From NCBI GenBank assembly GCA_049999765.1, contig JBNGIQ010008546.1, positions 66,198 through 114,140 of the forward strand: 47,943 bases of DNA, written 5' to 3'. Position 1 is the stretch's first letter, and each line of letters starts with the position of its first letter. This DNA comes from Phaeoceros laevis. Lineage: Eukaryota; Anthocerotophyta; Anthocerotopsida; Notothyladales. Positions 28,640 through 39,824 of this stretch are shown one piece after another. Below the pieces are notes generated by a model. That model worked only from the letters and a program-made list of their open reading frames with translations, did not search any database and had not been told where the DNA came from. Both the position numbers and the translations under genes were made by a program.

Positions 28640-31600
28640 CTACGCGTATAGCAACCATGGGCAGCGTGTTAGCCATGCTCCAGAACTAGCTTCCAGAATG
28701 CCAGCCCTCTCCCAGTCCGTTCTCTTGAAGCGTTTTGGCCGTTTCCTCTGCAGGGCTGTACCAGCAGTGACCACTCGCTCCCAAATAGTGCATAGTAAAG
28801 CTTTGGAGTTCTTTGGTTCTTTGCCACCGTATATCTCTGAGGTCCATTGCACCCAGATCTCAAAAAGGGTCACTGTCGAAACAATACTCCACCATTGGCC
28901 TTTGTGGAACGGTTCCTTCAGGTTCTCCTGCATACCAAACAACGTTGTCTGCCACTGGACACTAGGTCTTGCAGGAGACTCCATTCTCCTAATCCAGCTT
29001 TGTACTTGCCTCCAAATTCTCATTGCATATGCGCACTCGAAAAAAATGTGCTGACTCGTGTGTTTTTTGTTCTGTGCACACTTTTTATAGACTTCTTCCG
29101 CAAACAGCTCCAACAGCCCATTCCATCGGTCACAATTGGGGAGCGCTTTTTGAGATATCAGCCATACCAGGGAGGCCGTCTTTGGTAAGATTCCAGGAGT
29201 TTGCCAAAGATGCCTATATACTCTTCTCTGCTTCCATACCAGAAATTCCCAGATTGGGACCATGGGGTTCCTGCCTTTCGGTTTCACTTTTGCCACCAGA
29301 ATACGATATAATTTGTTCGTGTTGTAGTTGAACTGAGAGGCCCTGCAATCCTTCTTTCGAGGCCCTGCTGGCCACCACCACCTCTCCGGTGTTAGCTCCT
29401 GCTGTGATTCTGAGGTACCTTCATGCCACACTTTCTCTCCTGTATGAAGATGAGGATGCATCCCTATCTCCCTAGCAAGCAACCACTTTGTTTTATCACG
29501 TTGGTGCAGGACAACAATCGGCGTTAAAATATTTCCCAGCACAACAACCATCATTTTGGAAAAGATCAGCCTGTCTCCTACTACCGTAGGTGTGTACTCC
29601 CAAGCGTATACCCTGTTTCCAACAATGCGGTCTACTAATAATGCTCTCTTCGATCCTTGCTGCCCTAGTGACAACCTATGGATCCAGTCCGTATACCACT
29701 CCTTCCTTTGTATCGTGGCTTCAGTCTCCATAGCTCTACTGTACGTTTCGTTCATCCCTGCCCTAGCACTATCACTGATCAACCTCGCACAGCCTCTAGG
29801 GATGTCGAATTGTTCCTGTAGCTCCTGCCAGGTACACCATCTGTGTTGGTCCCAATCCCACAAGTCTCCGAGATTTGTTAGGCCTTTTCTAGCTGCATTA
29901 GCCACTTTCCCAGATCTGGCCAGTTGTTTATGTGTTTTAGTCTGCCAAACTTGACCGTGACCCTGAATCTTGGCAGAAGCTGCTTCTTCTCTATTAGCTG
30001 GAGGCTTCCATATGAGGACATTCTTAAGTTCCTCCCAGCTCTTCCAAATCGCCCTCCACAAGGGTGAACCCACATGCTCGACCATTTGTGGCTTTGTAGC
30101 AAACAAGTGGGACACAGATGTGGTCCCATTAGGGACTGCACTTACTGACTTCAGTCTTCTTGTAATGTATGCCTTCCAGGGATAGATTGTAGGTGATAAA
30201 GCCTTAAGAATCCATTAACCATGGAGGACCTTCGCTTTCTGAATGGGGTCAACCAATCCAAGCCCGCCCTCTGCTTTAGGCTGGATCAGATGTGTCCACG
30301 ACACCTTACTGCCTGAAGAGGGGGAGTCTACAGGTTTGTTCCAAAGAAATCTCTCCACAATTTTCTGCAACCGCTTGAAATCTTTTTCTGTAGGGGCCCA
30401 GGCAAAAATAAAGTACCAGAGCATGGCTGTTAAAATGTGGTTCACTGCGAGCACCCTAGCTGCTAAGGTAAGTTCCATCAACTGCAGACCTTGTGCTTTT
30501 TGGATGAACCTGACACAAATCTGTTTGCTCACCTCCTTGTTTTCCTCCCCTTCCTTAAAAGGAAGCCCCAAGTATTTGTGCATTTCGTCCCCGCTGATCC
30601 TAGCTATGTGCTGGATGCAAACAGGAAGAACCTCCATGTTCAGACATAACATCTTCATTTTGTCCCAGTTCACAACACAACCAGACAGCACACCAAAGTC
30701 ATCAATAATCAGCAGTGCCACCTCCAAAGAGCTGTTCTTCGGCTTAAGAAAAAGCAAGGTATCGTCTTCAAACCCTGATACTTTCATTTCCTCCCCATCT
30801 GGCCCTATGATACCTTTAACCTCCCCACTTTCCTTGAGCTTCCAGATCAGGAAGTCCGTGAGAATGACGAATAAGGCAGGAGACAGAGGGTCTTCCTGTC
30901 GCACAGCCTTGCTGATTGGGATCCTGTCCGTGACATCTCCATTGACTGTTACCCGAGCTCCAGCATCTTCCATGAGGATCCCTATCCATCTGCGGTAATT
31001 ATTGCCAAACCCATAGCGTTCCAAGCAGTCCCATAAAAAATGCCATTCCACATTGTCATATGCCTTTTCGAAGTCAAGAGATAGCAGGACAGCTGGAATT
31101 TTCTCATTGTTCATCCACCACTTCGATTCCCTTAGCAACAGGACATTGTCAAGAATACATCTGCCTCTTATGAATCCTCGCTGCTCTTTCTGTACCCAGC
31201 TGTCCATGAAAGGGGCGATACTATCTGCCAGTACTTTCGAGATCATCTTGTAAAAAGTGGTAAGTAGTGACAGCGGCCTCCAAAACTTTATTCCTTGTTC
31301 CGCTTTCGGTTTTGGGACTAATGCTATTAGGCTCTCATTCAGGGTTTCACCCATGGTGCCTTCTTCCCAGATGTGTTTGAGAGCTTCCATCACAACTTCC
31401 TTGAGAAACGGCCAGCCCCAAATGAAGAACTCCATCAGGAATCCATCTAGGCCCGGACTTTTACCATTAGGCAAGTTCTGAATTGCTTCCTTCAGTTCCT
31501 GTTCCGTGATCTCTGTCTCCAGGACTTTGTTCTGTGCAGCTGTAACCTTGACTGGAAAAGCATCATACTGTCGCATTTTGTCTTCCCATCCCTCACTTTT

Positions 31601-32915
31601 GTCCTTCCCTTGTAGGAAGGACAAGAAGTGGTCAGCAATCATTGCTTTGAGGTGTTCATGCTCTTCCATCACCACTCCATGCTTGTCCGGTAGGGGGGGG
31701 ATTTTGTTCCGACTTCTTCTCTGCCTTAGCCTAGAAAAGAAGAACTTCTATGGGATATCATCTTCCGCAGCCCACTTCACCTTCGCTCTCAAGTACCAGC
31801 CCTTCGCTTTCCTATGTTCCATCGCTTTTAGCACAAGTTTGGCTTCTGCTAGCTCCTGCAGCAGAGCCTGGTTCCTCGTGGTACCTACTTCCGCAGCTTG
31901 TTGTGCTAAAGTAACACGTTTCCTTGCTGCCTCTTCTTTTGCTCTCTCTTTCTGAGCTTTTTTAATCCCATGTTTACGGAGAAATTTCCTAGTTTCCTCC
32001 AAAGCTTGCAGCATCTTCGCCAATCCCCCTTTGCTAACATCTTGTTGTTGTTGTCTCCAGATCCCACAAATCTTTTCGTACACCCCTTCATCTTTGAGTA
32101 AATCCACATTCATCCTCCACAGCTTGGCAGTGCCAAAGACATGAGATAGCATCTCATCTGCGATACTAATATCCAGAAGAACAGGAGCGTGGTCAGACTG
32201 AGTAGTACCAGGTATGATACCAAATCGTTGGATCTTCTGTCTCCATTTATCCGGGATGTAAATCCTGTCTAATCTACAAGTTACAAACCCTCTAGGATCT
32301 TCTCTTTCGTTCGACCAGCTGAACTTAAGTGAGTCTCTCATGCATTTTGCAGGTGAGACCTGCCAGGGGTCACAGATTTTCAGCTGGGTATCTCTTAATT
32401 CCTGCCATTGCAGTGAAACATGATCTTGTTGAGGATCATGCCCCCCCTTCTTATCAGTGCTACATTCCACAAAGTTGAAGTCCCCCCCGACAATCCAATC
32501 CACTTCGTCCTCCAGCTAAGTTCCTAACCTAGTCCATAAGCTTCGTCGTTGGATGTTTCTGCAGGGAGCATAAACATTGCACACTCCAACTTCTCCAAAA
32601 TCTAATTTCAATTTAAGCCACATAAAACATTTCCTAGGGTCATGACCAATAGCAGTAACTTTGTCAGCCAGCTCATGTCTGACCGAAATTGCTACCCCCC
32701 CCCCTAGACCCATCAGATTCCAGCCACCAGGTTTTACCTTGAGGTAGATAGATATGTTTAATTTCTTCGATTTTGTGCTGTGTAAGCTTGTGTTCCTGTA
32801 CCATTACTATGTCCCAATTACAGTGATCATTCAGGAAGTGGTTAAGTTGCCTGACTTTACTGTCAAGCATTTTGTAGTCTCCCAACCCCCTAACATTCCA
32901 CGAAATAATCTGTAG
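28640..32915 (-). pseudogene. LINE ORF2 region: endonuclease, reverse transcriptase, zf-RVT
   Basis: Endonuclease (about 32,915-32,170): IISWNVRGLG, VQEHKL, GGDFNF, LDRIYI and QSDHAPV, the exonuclease-endonuclease-phosphatase signature that nicks target DNA. RT (frame 30,215-31,675): NGKSPGLDGF, FWRPLSLL, EQRGFIRGR, DFEKAYDNVEW, RQEDPLSPALF and GFEDDTLLF. The usual RQGDPLSP and FADD boxes carry G-to-E and A-to-E changes. Both fit single-base changes and likely weaken activity, though both catalytic Asp remain. A C-terminal zf-RVT-like segment follows in frame 28,640-30,115 (FFECAYAMRIWRQVQSW nearby). Stops: TAG near 32,516, TAG near 31,748, TAA near 30,215. A shift lies in the 11-C run at about 32,694-32,704. 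Confidence 0.9.
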
Positions 32916-35900
32916 TTGATTATCCTGGTGAGTTTTTTTATATGTGACTAACATTAGGTTGCTAGACGTGACTTCCTGCTGCTTGCTCTTTTCTGACTGC
33001 CCTCCAGCACCGGCATTTGTCTTCTCTTGCAATGGTGTACTAAGACTTCCTTTCTCTCTTTCATTCTTCAACATTGCTCTGGTAATCCTCTTTTCATCCA
33101 TACCACTTATATCCGGGCCTGTCATTTTCTGAGTCTGCACAGGATCTGGCACAACACAAGACTGGAACACGATAGACTCCACAAAATTTTCGCCCCATGT
33201 CCGTTTGGTAAGCTTACTGACTATTTCGTCTTGACTAATTTCGTCCAGCCACTTCCAGTAACCAATATTAACTTCTTGCTCGTTGAGAGCCATGTTCAAC
33301 CACACTAACATCTTTGGGTTTCTCCCTTCCTGGCAAAGCATTTTAACCAGCGAGACTGATTGTTCCATGCTTTCATTGATTACACCCCCGTCTCTGATGA
33401 GTTCCATCACCTCCGGTAGGATCCTTAGGGGGTCAATCTCCTTAGTCCACGTTTGGAGTAGCTGAACACCTCTAGCTGCTCCCTCTTCAACTAACAGTTG
33501 TGATCTACCCTCAACCACACGTCGAACCTCTATATCAACCCAGCCTGCAGCAGAGGGCAACTCCTCTTCTGAAGTAGCACTATAAATATCATCAAGGATA
33601 TTCTCACCGTCTTCTTCCCTCTGTTTATTGATCAGTACACAAACAGGTATTTTTTCTTCCTTGACACCTTTCTCCTTTCTTGTCATTCTACTTGTTATTT
33701 CTCCTTCTGTTTCCTTACTGTACCACTGCCAGAAATCCAATTGTCTTCTCTTCGTCTGGACGTTTTGCTTAAGTTTGAACTTAACTCTTACAGACTTGTC
33801 ACCTTGTCTGTATAGGGATACCTCTTCTATAGACTTGTCTATGTTCCTTGGTAGAATGCCTCCTTCTTGTATAGCTGTAAAGACATTATACACTATCTGC
33901 TCCTGTTGCTTATCGTTGTTCCACACTTGTGGGAGTTGTAACCCACCATGTTCCTCTTCCTCAATTAGCAATTGTTCGCTGCCTTCCTGCGTTCTATGTA
34001 CCTCTATAGCAACCCAATAACCCGACAAGCTGTCTAGTGACATCGTTCCAGGAGTACCAAGGATCGAGGGCATGCTCTGAACCTTCTCCCGCTCTCGTGT
34101 AAAGACCAAAGTCCTAGGGGTAATGGCATCTTGAACATTTCGCACCATTTCTACGTCCTCTATGATTTTCTCCATGCTAGGAATCAGTGGTTTCGTTTTC
34201 TTGACAAGCGTTGGCGTTTTGACTTCGTGTGCAGGCTGCCCTCCTCCTTCTTGCGCTAAGTATCCCCGTTCCTTCTGAACATCTGGCGAACGCAGATCAC
34301 GTGATCGCTTAGCTAATCCTTGCTTTCTATCCCAGTCCATCTCGAATGATTTTAGCCTCAGTTCCTTCCCGTAAGCATCTTCCATTACTTCTTCCTCATT
34401 CTAGACTTTTGCAAGTGCTACTGTCACAGCATCATCCACCTTCTCATTCCGTAGTGATCCCTCCTTTTCCTCTTGTTGTCCTGAATCAGGCGAAGACACT
34501 ACCTGCAAAGCTTCAGCGCTCTTCTCTTCTGCTGCAGCAGCAGCCTTCTCTAATACCGAAACAGAGCAAGTAGGCAAAGCTTGCTCTGACACTTTCCTGA
34601 AGACAATGTCGTTGCCCTGTTTCTTAGGGCTGCTCTTACTTCTGTTCACCACTCTCCATTCTTCCCTCACCTTTGTTGTCTCACCCTTCGGTCTGTCATC
34701 AAGCTTACCTTTCAGTTTCTCTGCGTTTCTTTCCACTAAGCTTTCATGTTTTCCTTTCACCTGCAACTGACCTAGGACTGTGATTTGTAGGGCTTCACCC
34801 CACTCAATCTGTGCTGCAAGTGCCTTCGCTAATGCTCTTGTACTCAGAGGTACTGTACCTTTCTCTCTTTGCCCATCACGCAGCATATCCTTAAGTTTCT
34901 TCTTGCTGACCCACTGGTCCTGTCTACGTTCTTGCATGTCAAAGTCGCCTTCCACTTGTAGGATACCTTCGAAATAAACATAATGAGTGTCTCTTTGAAT
35001 GCAATGAGAAACCGCCTGCTTATACATCAAGTTTAGCATCTGCTCTTTGTCTTCTTCCTCCAGCTCCGGGAAATCATTGCTAATCATGTTCCATCACTTG
35101 TCTTCTGCTCTCTCCCAGGCTTGTTCAAGACTCATATGCTTGTTGCCACCACTCGACACAGTCCACAATGGAAAGGCCAGACGTTGAGAGCTTGTTGGAA
35201 TCCAAACCTCCTCTATTCCCTTACATTTTCTCCATAGGATGATCCCTGCCTTGAAGACAGTAATCTCCGCCTGGTTTTGCTCTCTAAACAAACTTCTACC
35301 TATCCTGCAATTGGCTTCATTTGTTGCTTCTGATATGGTAAGTTGTGCTCTCCTGTTGCCACCAAAACCTGGCATAACACCTTCTTGTTTCACATTACCT
35401 TGACCTAAGAGTTTCATTTTCCAGGGCTTTTGCTGTGGGCAGGATTTCTGCAGGTGCTCTTTGCTGCCACACATACGACATCGTGTCGGCAGATCCGGGT
35501 AATCAATAGGTTGAAACACTTCCCCCTTGTCTGCTTCCTCCGTGAATTGGACAATGACTCCCTCAGGAAGCATGCTGAGATCTTGCACTTTCACTCCATA
35601 GCGTGGTTTTGCATGCTTAGTCCTAAGGTCTTCCTTCTTCGGTTTGATGAACACTTCTCCAACTGCAGCTATCATTTTCTTTGCGTATTCAATACAGTCT
35701 TCCTTTAGGCCCAACAGCTGCACCCAAACGAATTTTTTGGAGAACTCAATCCTTTCCAGCTCTGCCTGCGGCGTCCAGGGCTCCAAATATACTAGATGGC
35801 TGCCCTTATACAATTCCTTTGACTGCAGCAGTGTTTCCGCCTCCCTGGCATCCTTCATTCGGATGTGGAACGACATGTCGTCTTTGATATACACTGACGC

Positions 35901-36326
35901 ATGTGAAGTGTTCGTGGCCTGTTTCACATACTCCACAAGCTCATTCTCGTTAGGATTAACCCCTTCAATCTTCCCGAGCACAGACATTACCCTCAATATT
36001 CCACGTGCTTGTGGGATAATGCCCATCGTGTCCTGCAATATCACATGCGGCCTTAATGGAATCCGTTTCTTCCTCTGGGAAGTCCACTGATCTGGGCTCA
36101 CCACGACCTCTTTTGCAATGCCTGCAGTGCCAGGTGGAGCTTCTGCCCGTCCGTTCGAGGGCCCTGCTCCAAGATTATTCTGTCCTTCATTGTGGTCTTT
36201 CCTGGCTGGTTCACCGTTCCTTGTACATCCCGCACTAACCTCAGGGGGTCTTCCCTCCCCCGCTACACCGCTCCAGGGACCCGTTTCTCCCATGCCTTGG
36301 TGCACCGCGCTAATCGCGGCACGCAC
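32916..36326 (-). pseudogene. LINE ORF1 region (RNA-binding, zinc knuckle), continuous with ORF2
   Basis: Frame 35,094-36,326 has an N-terminal variable part, a DUF4283-like region (ELVEYVKQATNTSHASVYIK; FSKKFVWVQLLGLKEDCIEY), and a zinc knuckle CRMCGSKEHLQKSC (CX2CX4HX4C) near 35,440-35,480, as in plant L1 ORF1. One in-frame TGA near 35,092 leads into frame 34,401-35,087, and one TAG at 34,401 leads into 32,673-34,385. The same frame then runs into the endonuclease with no separate ORF2 start evident. Both stops fit C-to-T changes of CGA and CAG. The ancestral element may have made one ORF1-ORF2 polyprotein. The ORF1 part matches the fragment at 18.0-19.45 kb. Confidence 0.8.
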
Positions 36327-36397
36327 TACGTTGCAATCGAGCTCAGCTTCTCAGGGCGACACCGCTCGACAGTCGCATCCCATTCCCCTATGAAACC

Positions 36398-36410
36398 GTC
36401 TCCACACTTT
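36398..36410. repeat. 13-bp target-site duplication of the nested LINE, 5' side copy
   Basis: GTCTCCACACTTT matches 27,515-27,527 with one difference. The Penelope-like RT frame reads into it from the right and out of the other copy on the left in the same phase. Confidence 0.8.
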
Positions 36411-37859
36411 GTCTCCCAACTGGACGTAGCAGTTTTTCATGAGCCAGAGGTGTAGCCCAATTAGCTTGTCCTGGGAGAGTTCTATGTATATATCATCGTT
36501 GTGGCTTGGGTATCTGCAGGTCCACCGTGCATTGGTGAAAGCAGTCCGCTTTTCATCGAACTTGATGTACAGCAATTGTTGGTACTTTTGTCCTTTGTTG
36601 GCTTGTCAAAATGCTATCCTGACACACGCAATAATTGTATCAGCTAATGAATCTCTCCCCTCTGTTGGTATGGCTTCATAGCAACGAGCTATGTCGGCTA
36701 CATAGATATCAAAGATTTGGTTAGGCAGATTCAAAGCCATGTCAAGTGTAGAGTCGGTAATCCAAAACATGGAAGTCTCCACATTTTGAAACCTTTCAAA
36801 CACTTGTTGCTTTTCTGCACACCATTCTTTAAGCCAGGGAATGATAGCATTAGTAGCTGTAGTAAGCAATTCCGCAATGATCGAAAACACGCAATCATGA
36901 GCATTGGTGAGCCACCAATATTACTTACGATGTTGTTTGAACGTAGCCATGAGGTAGGGCAGACAAGCATCTAGATCGTTGCTCACTTCAGGCACTAATT
37001 CTGCAATTTCTGCTTGGCATTTTTTCAAGACTTCATTTAGAGAATCATGAACTGGTACAAAATCAGCACTGGTTAGTCTGTCAAGGGCCTCATTACGAAT
37101 CACAGGTATGCAAAGAAAACACGGTGCGTTTGCAGCTTTATCAAGCCCAGCTATGTAGAAATGTTTGTGCATCCATGCTAGTTCGTCTTTTACCTCGTCA
37201 ATGTCCAGGATGTATGGCTGGTGTGTTTGCCTATTTTTCTTTGTCTTAGCAACTGACTTGAGGCGTCTCCATGCTAGTTCAGATACAGTCCCTGCAGCCT
37301 GTTCCAGCATCTCATCAGAAATTGTATGGTCAAGATTTCTGAACAGTTTGATCAAGTCCAAGAAAGCATTTTGGATAGCATCAACAGCTTCATGAATAAC
37401 TGAAGGACGAAGTGGAATGTGGTTGAGTCCTTTTCTTAGTGCTTCCTGTAAGCCCTTGTGCCGGATGATGGAGCAATCCGTTGTTCGGACATGAATTCCT
37501 GCGAGCTTGGCTGTCTTAGGATTCTTTGGAGCTGTCTCATAATCCAAGAACTTGTTAAATCTTTTGGTACACAAGCAACTACATTCATACAAACATGTAG
37601 GATGTGTAATCTCAAAGCCAGTGAACACCTCTTGAGGTCTATAAAGACTAGACGCTATGTTCTAATGATATCTCCAGCCAAAAATCACATTGCTGATTTC
37701 CTCACAAATCTCAGGCCAGTCTTGGCAGGCAGTCAAAAACAAATCACACACTGAAATCCATTCTAGAGCTCGGTTAACATACAGAATGTGGACAAAGCCA
37801 CTACTCTCAAAATTCCAAGCTGTACTTAGCGTAGTTCTACCTAGAACATCAAAAGCCAA
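36411..37859 (-). pseudogene. Penelope-like reverse transcriptase, N-terminal half
   Basis: One frame runs downward from 37,859 with stops TAG (37,662-37,664), TAA (36,921-36,923) and TGA (36,606-36,608) and no shift. Landmarks are FNKFLDYETAPKNPKTAKLA, RKGLNHIPL, the HKHFYIAGLDKAANAPCFLC motif (the finger region with a conserved DKA), WLTNAHDCVFS, FDIYVADIARCYEAIP with the first catalytic Asp (about 36,695), and IGLHLWLMKNCYVQLGDKVW just before the LINE junction. The order is that of Penelope-like RTs. The polymerase is completed at 26,808-27,514. Confidence 0.78.
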
Positions 37860-39824
37860 ATGCCGGGTAGGCTCCTTGTCGACTGCACAGGTAGGTCGAA
37901 GATCAGAGCTACAAAAAGACTTGTGCCTTCCAATCAGTCATAGTTGGTCTACCATTCGTCATTGAGATCGCGGCATATCAGGGTCGTAGCGCGTGACAAT
38001 GCGATTGGTAGCACCAGCCGTGCCACTATCTGAGGTCAGCCCGGATGAGGCAGTAGAGCTAGCCCCAGGTGTGGTGCAGCGCGGAGCTGGTGGCGGCCTA
38101 CGGGCAAAGATGTTGGTGATGGCCCCACGATCGGAACCCCTGTAGGTTTGCACTGAGTTTCTCCCACGTCCTCGGTGATTGTAAGTGCAGATGCTTTCCA
38201 ATCCGGCCTTCTTCTTCATGTCTTTGAAGCTTGGCTTGCGGGAGAGCCCCAGACGTTTCTCTTGCTTGAAACATTCCTCAGTGAATTCCGGCAGCTTAAG
38301 TAGCTTCTCGATATATTGAGGGCCAGCCTTATCACCATGTTCCTTGAGCAAAACCTGAGTGGGATCTTTGGCTAACTCCTTGGCTGCCTGAAGCATCATT
38401 TCACGAATGTACAAGAAAGTGATTTGCGCCTTAATCATCTCATGATTGGAGCTATGGGTAATCCAAACCACAAAAGCAGTCCATTGGTCCTCCAACGTTT
38501 CGACATCCAGAAAGAACAGATCAAGGTTGTTAGCCATGTAATACACAGCGTGATCCCACCAGAGGATGCTTGCATTGCATGCTTTCTTTTTACCTTGCGG
38601 AATGCCAACGTCCTTGCAAATGCACTTACAGAAGGGGCGGTTCCAGTTCCAGAGAAGACTGTTGTGTTTGGAAACCTCCTTGCACAGATACCCCGTTTGC
38701 ATGTGTGTCTTGCACCTGACCACCATCGGGCGATGGTAAGGGCAGTCAACATCGAAGATGCAAATGTCGGGGCTGTCGGCCACTCTGGTGGCACTAATCA
38801 GTGACAATTCTCCAGACAAGGCTCTCTTGTAGCATTCGCCCATCTCGTCATCAGTTAAGTGCCCAAGTGTCTGCCAGGAGTGCCGTCCAAGGGGCGCCAA
38901 GAGATTAACGTTGCATGCCACCCAAACTCGATGTTGCCACTTACCAAGTTGGGATTCGAGATCACGTGACGGGGTAGTTGGGACGGTGCATTGCTCCTGG
39001 ACTGCACGTTGGTCATCTTGCACGTGTTTGCCATTTTCAACAATTTTTTTTGTGGCCTCAGATGTACGCATCCTTTTGCCGAGCAGCGGGTGCACAAACT
39101 CGCCCTCCTTATAGCACGGTGCCGGCTCCCTGCTGTAGACGTTTAGTCCCAGAACCTTGGCCACATCATCTCGGAGTTTTTCAGCCTCTTCCACAGCGAT
39201 TTTGTCATTCACAAGCATGTCCGGTAACAGCACATGCACCCTTTTGAGCTTTTCCAAACCAGCAGTCAGGTCATTTTGGCAGGCATTTGACAGCTTCAGC
39301 CAATCGTCCAAGGCTAGGACATCCATCAGCAGTGGCAGATTGCCTTCTACGGTGCGGTTCTCCATCAAAGTCTTGTCAAGTTGGATGAGTAATTCATGGA
39401 ATTCCTCATCCTGGATGGAAGCTAGCACGACTTGTACTGCAGGTGATGGGACGACACCGCCTTCGAAGCCCGGATATCCACGGGCAATGAGATCTGCATG
39501 CCAAGTGGCTTCTTCCTGCCAACACATGTCAATATGTGTAAGTATAGCCTCACATGCATCAAGTAGGATAGCGACCAAGTTGTCCACAAGTGATACATAG
39601 TGTGTGTTCAATACATACAGCCACAACGCCAAAGAAAAAGACATTGTCCTGTTCATTGCCCTCGAGAGGGACCTGACAGCATGCTTTAGAGGCTTGGCCA
39701 AGAAGATGTTTGAGCAGAGTATCATTTGGACAATCTCAGCTTCGATGCGAAATGCAACCTCAGTGACCTGTCAGGAATGTCTCCCTCCAGTGTGCAGTTT
39801 CGTGACAAAGCGTATGAAAGACAT
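37860..39824 (-). pseudogene. Penelope-like element N-terminal region of unknown function
   Basis: An open frame of 588 codons (37,959-39,725) is extended upstream past a TGA (39,771-39,773) to a Met at 39,824. It continues downstream past two TGA codons (near 37,959 and 37,938) in the same frame as the RT. The N-terminal third is helical and hydrophobic (SLALWLYVLNTHYVSLVDNL; VDNLVAILLDACEAILTHID). The middle has a Cys/His cluster, CIFDVDCPYHRPMVVRCKTH, followed by CKEV and FCKCICKD, which could bind zinc. A Gly/Ser/Arg-rich tail precedes the RT. No GIY-YIG, gag or known domain is recognised. Whether region and RT are one protein depends on whether those TGAs were CGA. Confidence 0.6.

Larger units (their letters stand above)
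27528..36397 (-). mobile_element. Near-full-length L1-type LINE, 8.87 kb
   Basis: On the minus strand it runs from a 5' leader (about 36,397) through ORF1 with a zinc knuckle, an AP-like endonuclease, reverse transcriptase and a zf-RVT segment, to a poly(A)-like tail (nine T on the plus strand at 27,529-27,537). It is flanked by 13-bp direct repeats with one mismatch. Coding frames hold five in-frame stops and one shift at an 11-base homopolymer. It inserted into the RT frame of the Penelope-like element between the first catalytic Asp motif and the GIPMG motif, and is therefore the youngest large insertion here. Confidence 0.92.

Noticed and set aside
30243-30998. Plus-strand 251-codon ORF
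   Set aside because: It is antisense to the LINE RT and Ser/Phe-rich, a by-product of the real minus-strand coding sequence.
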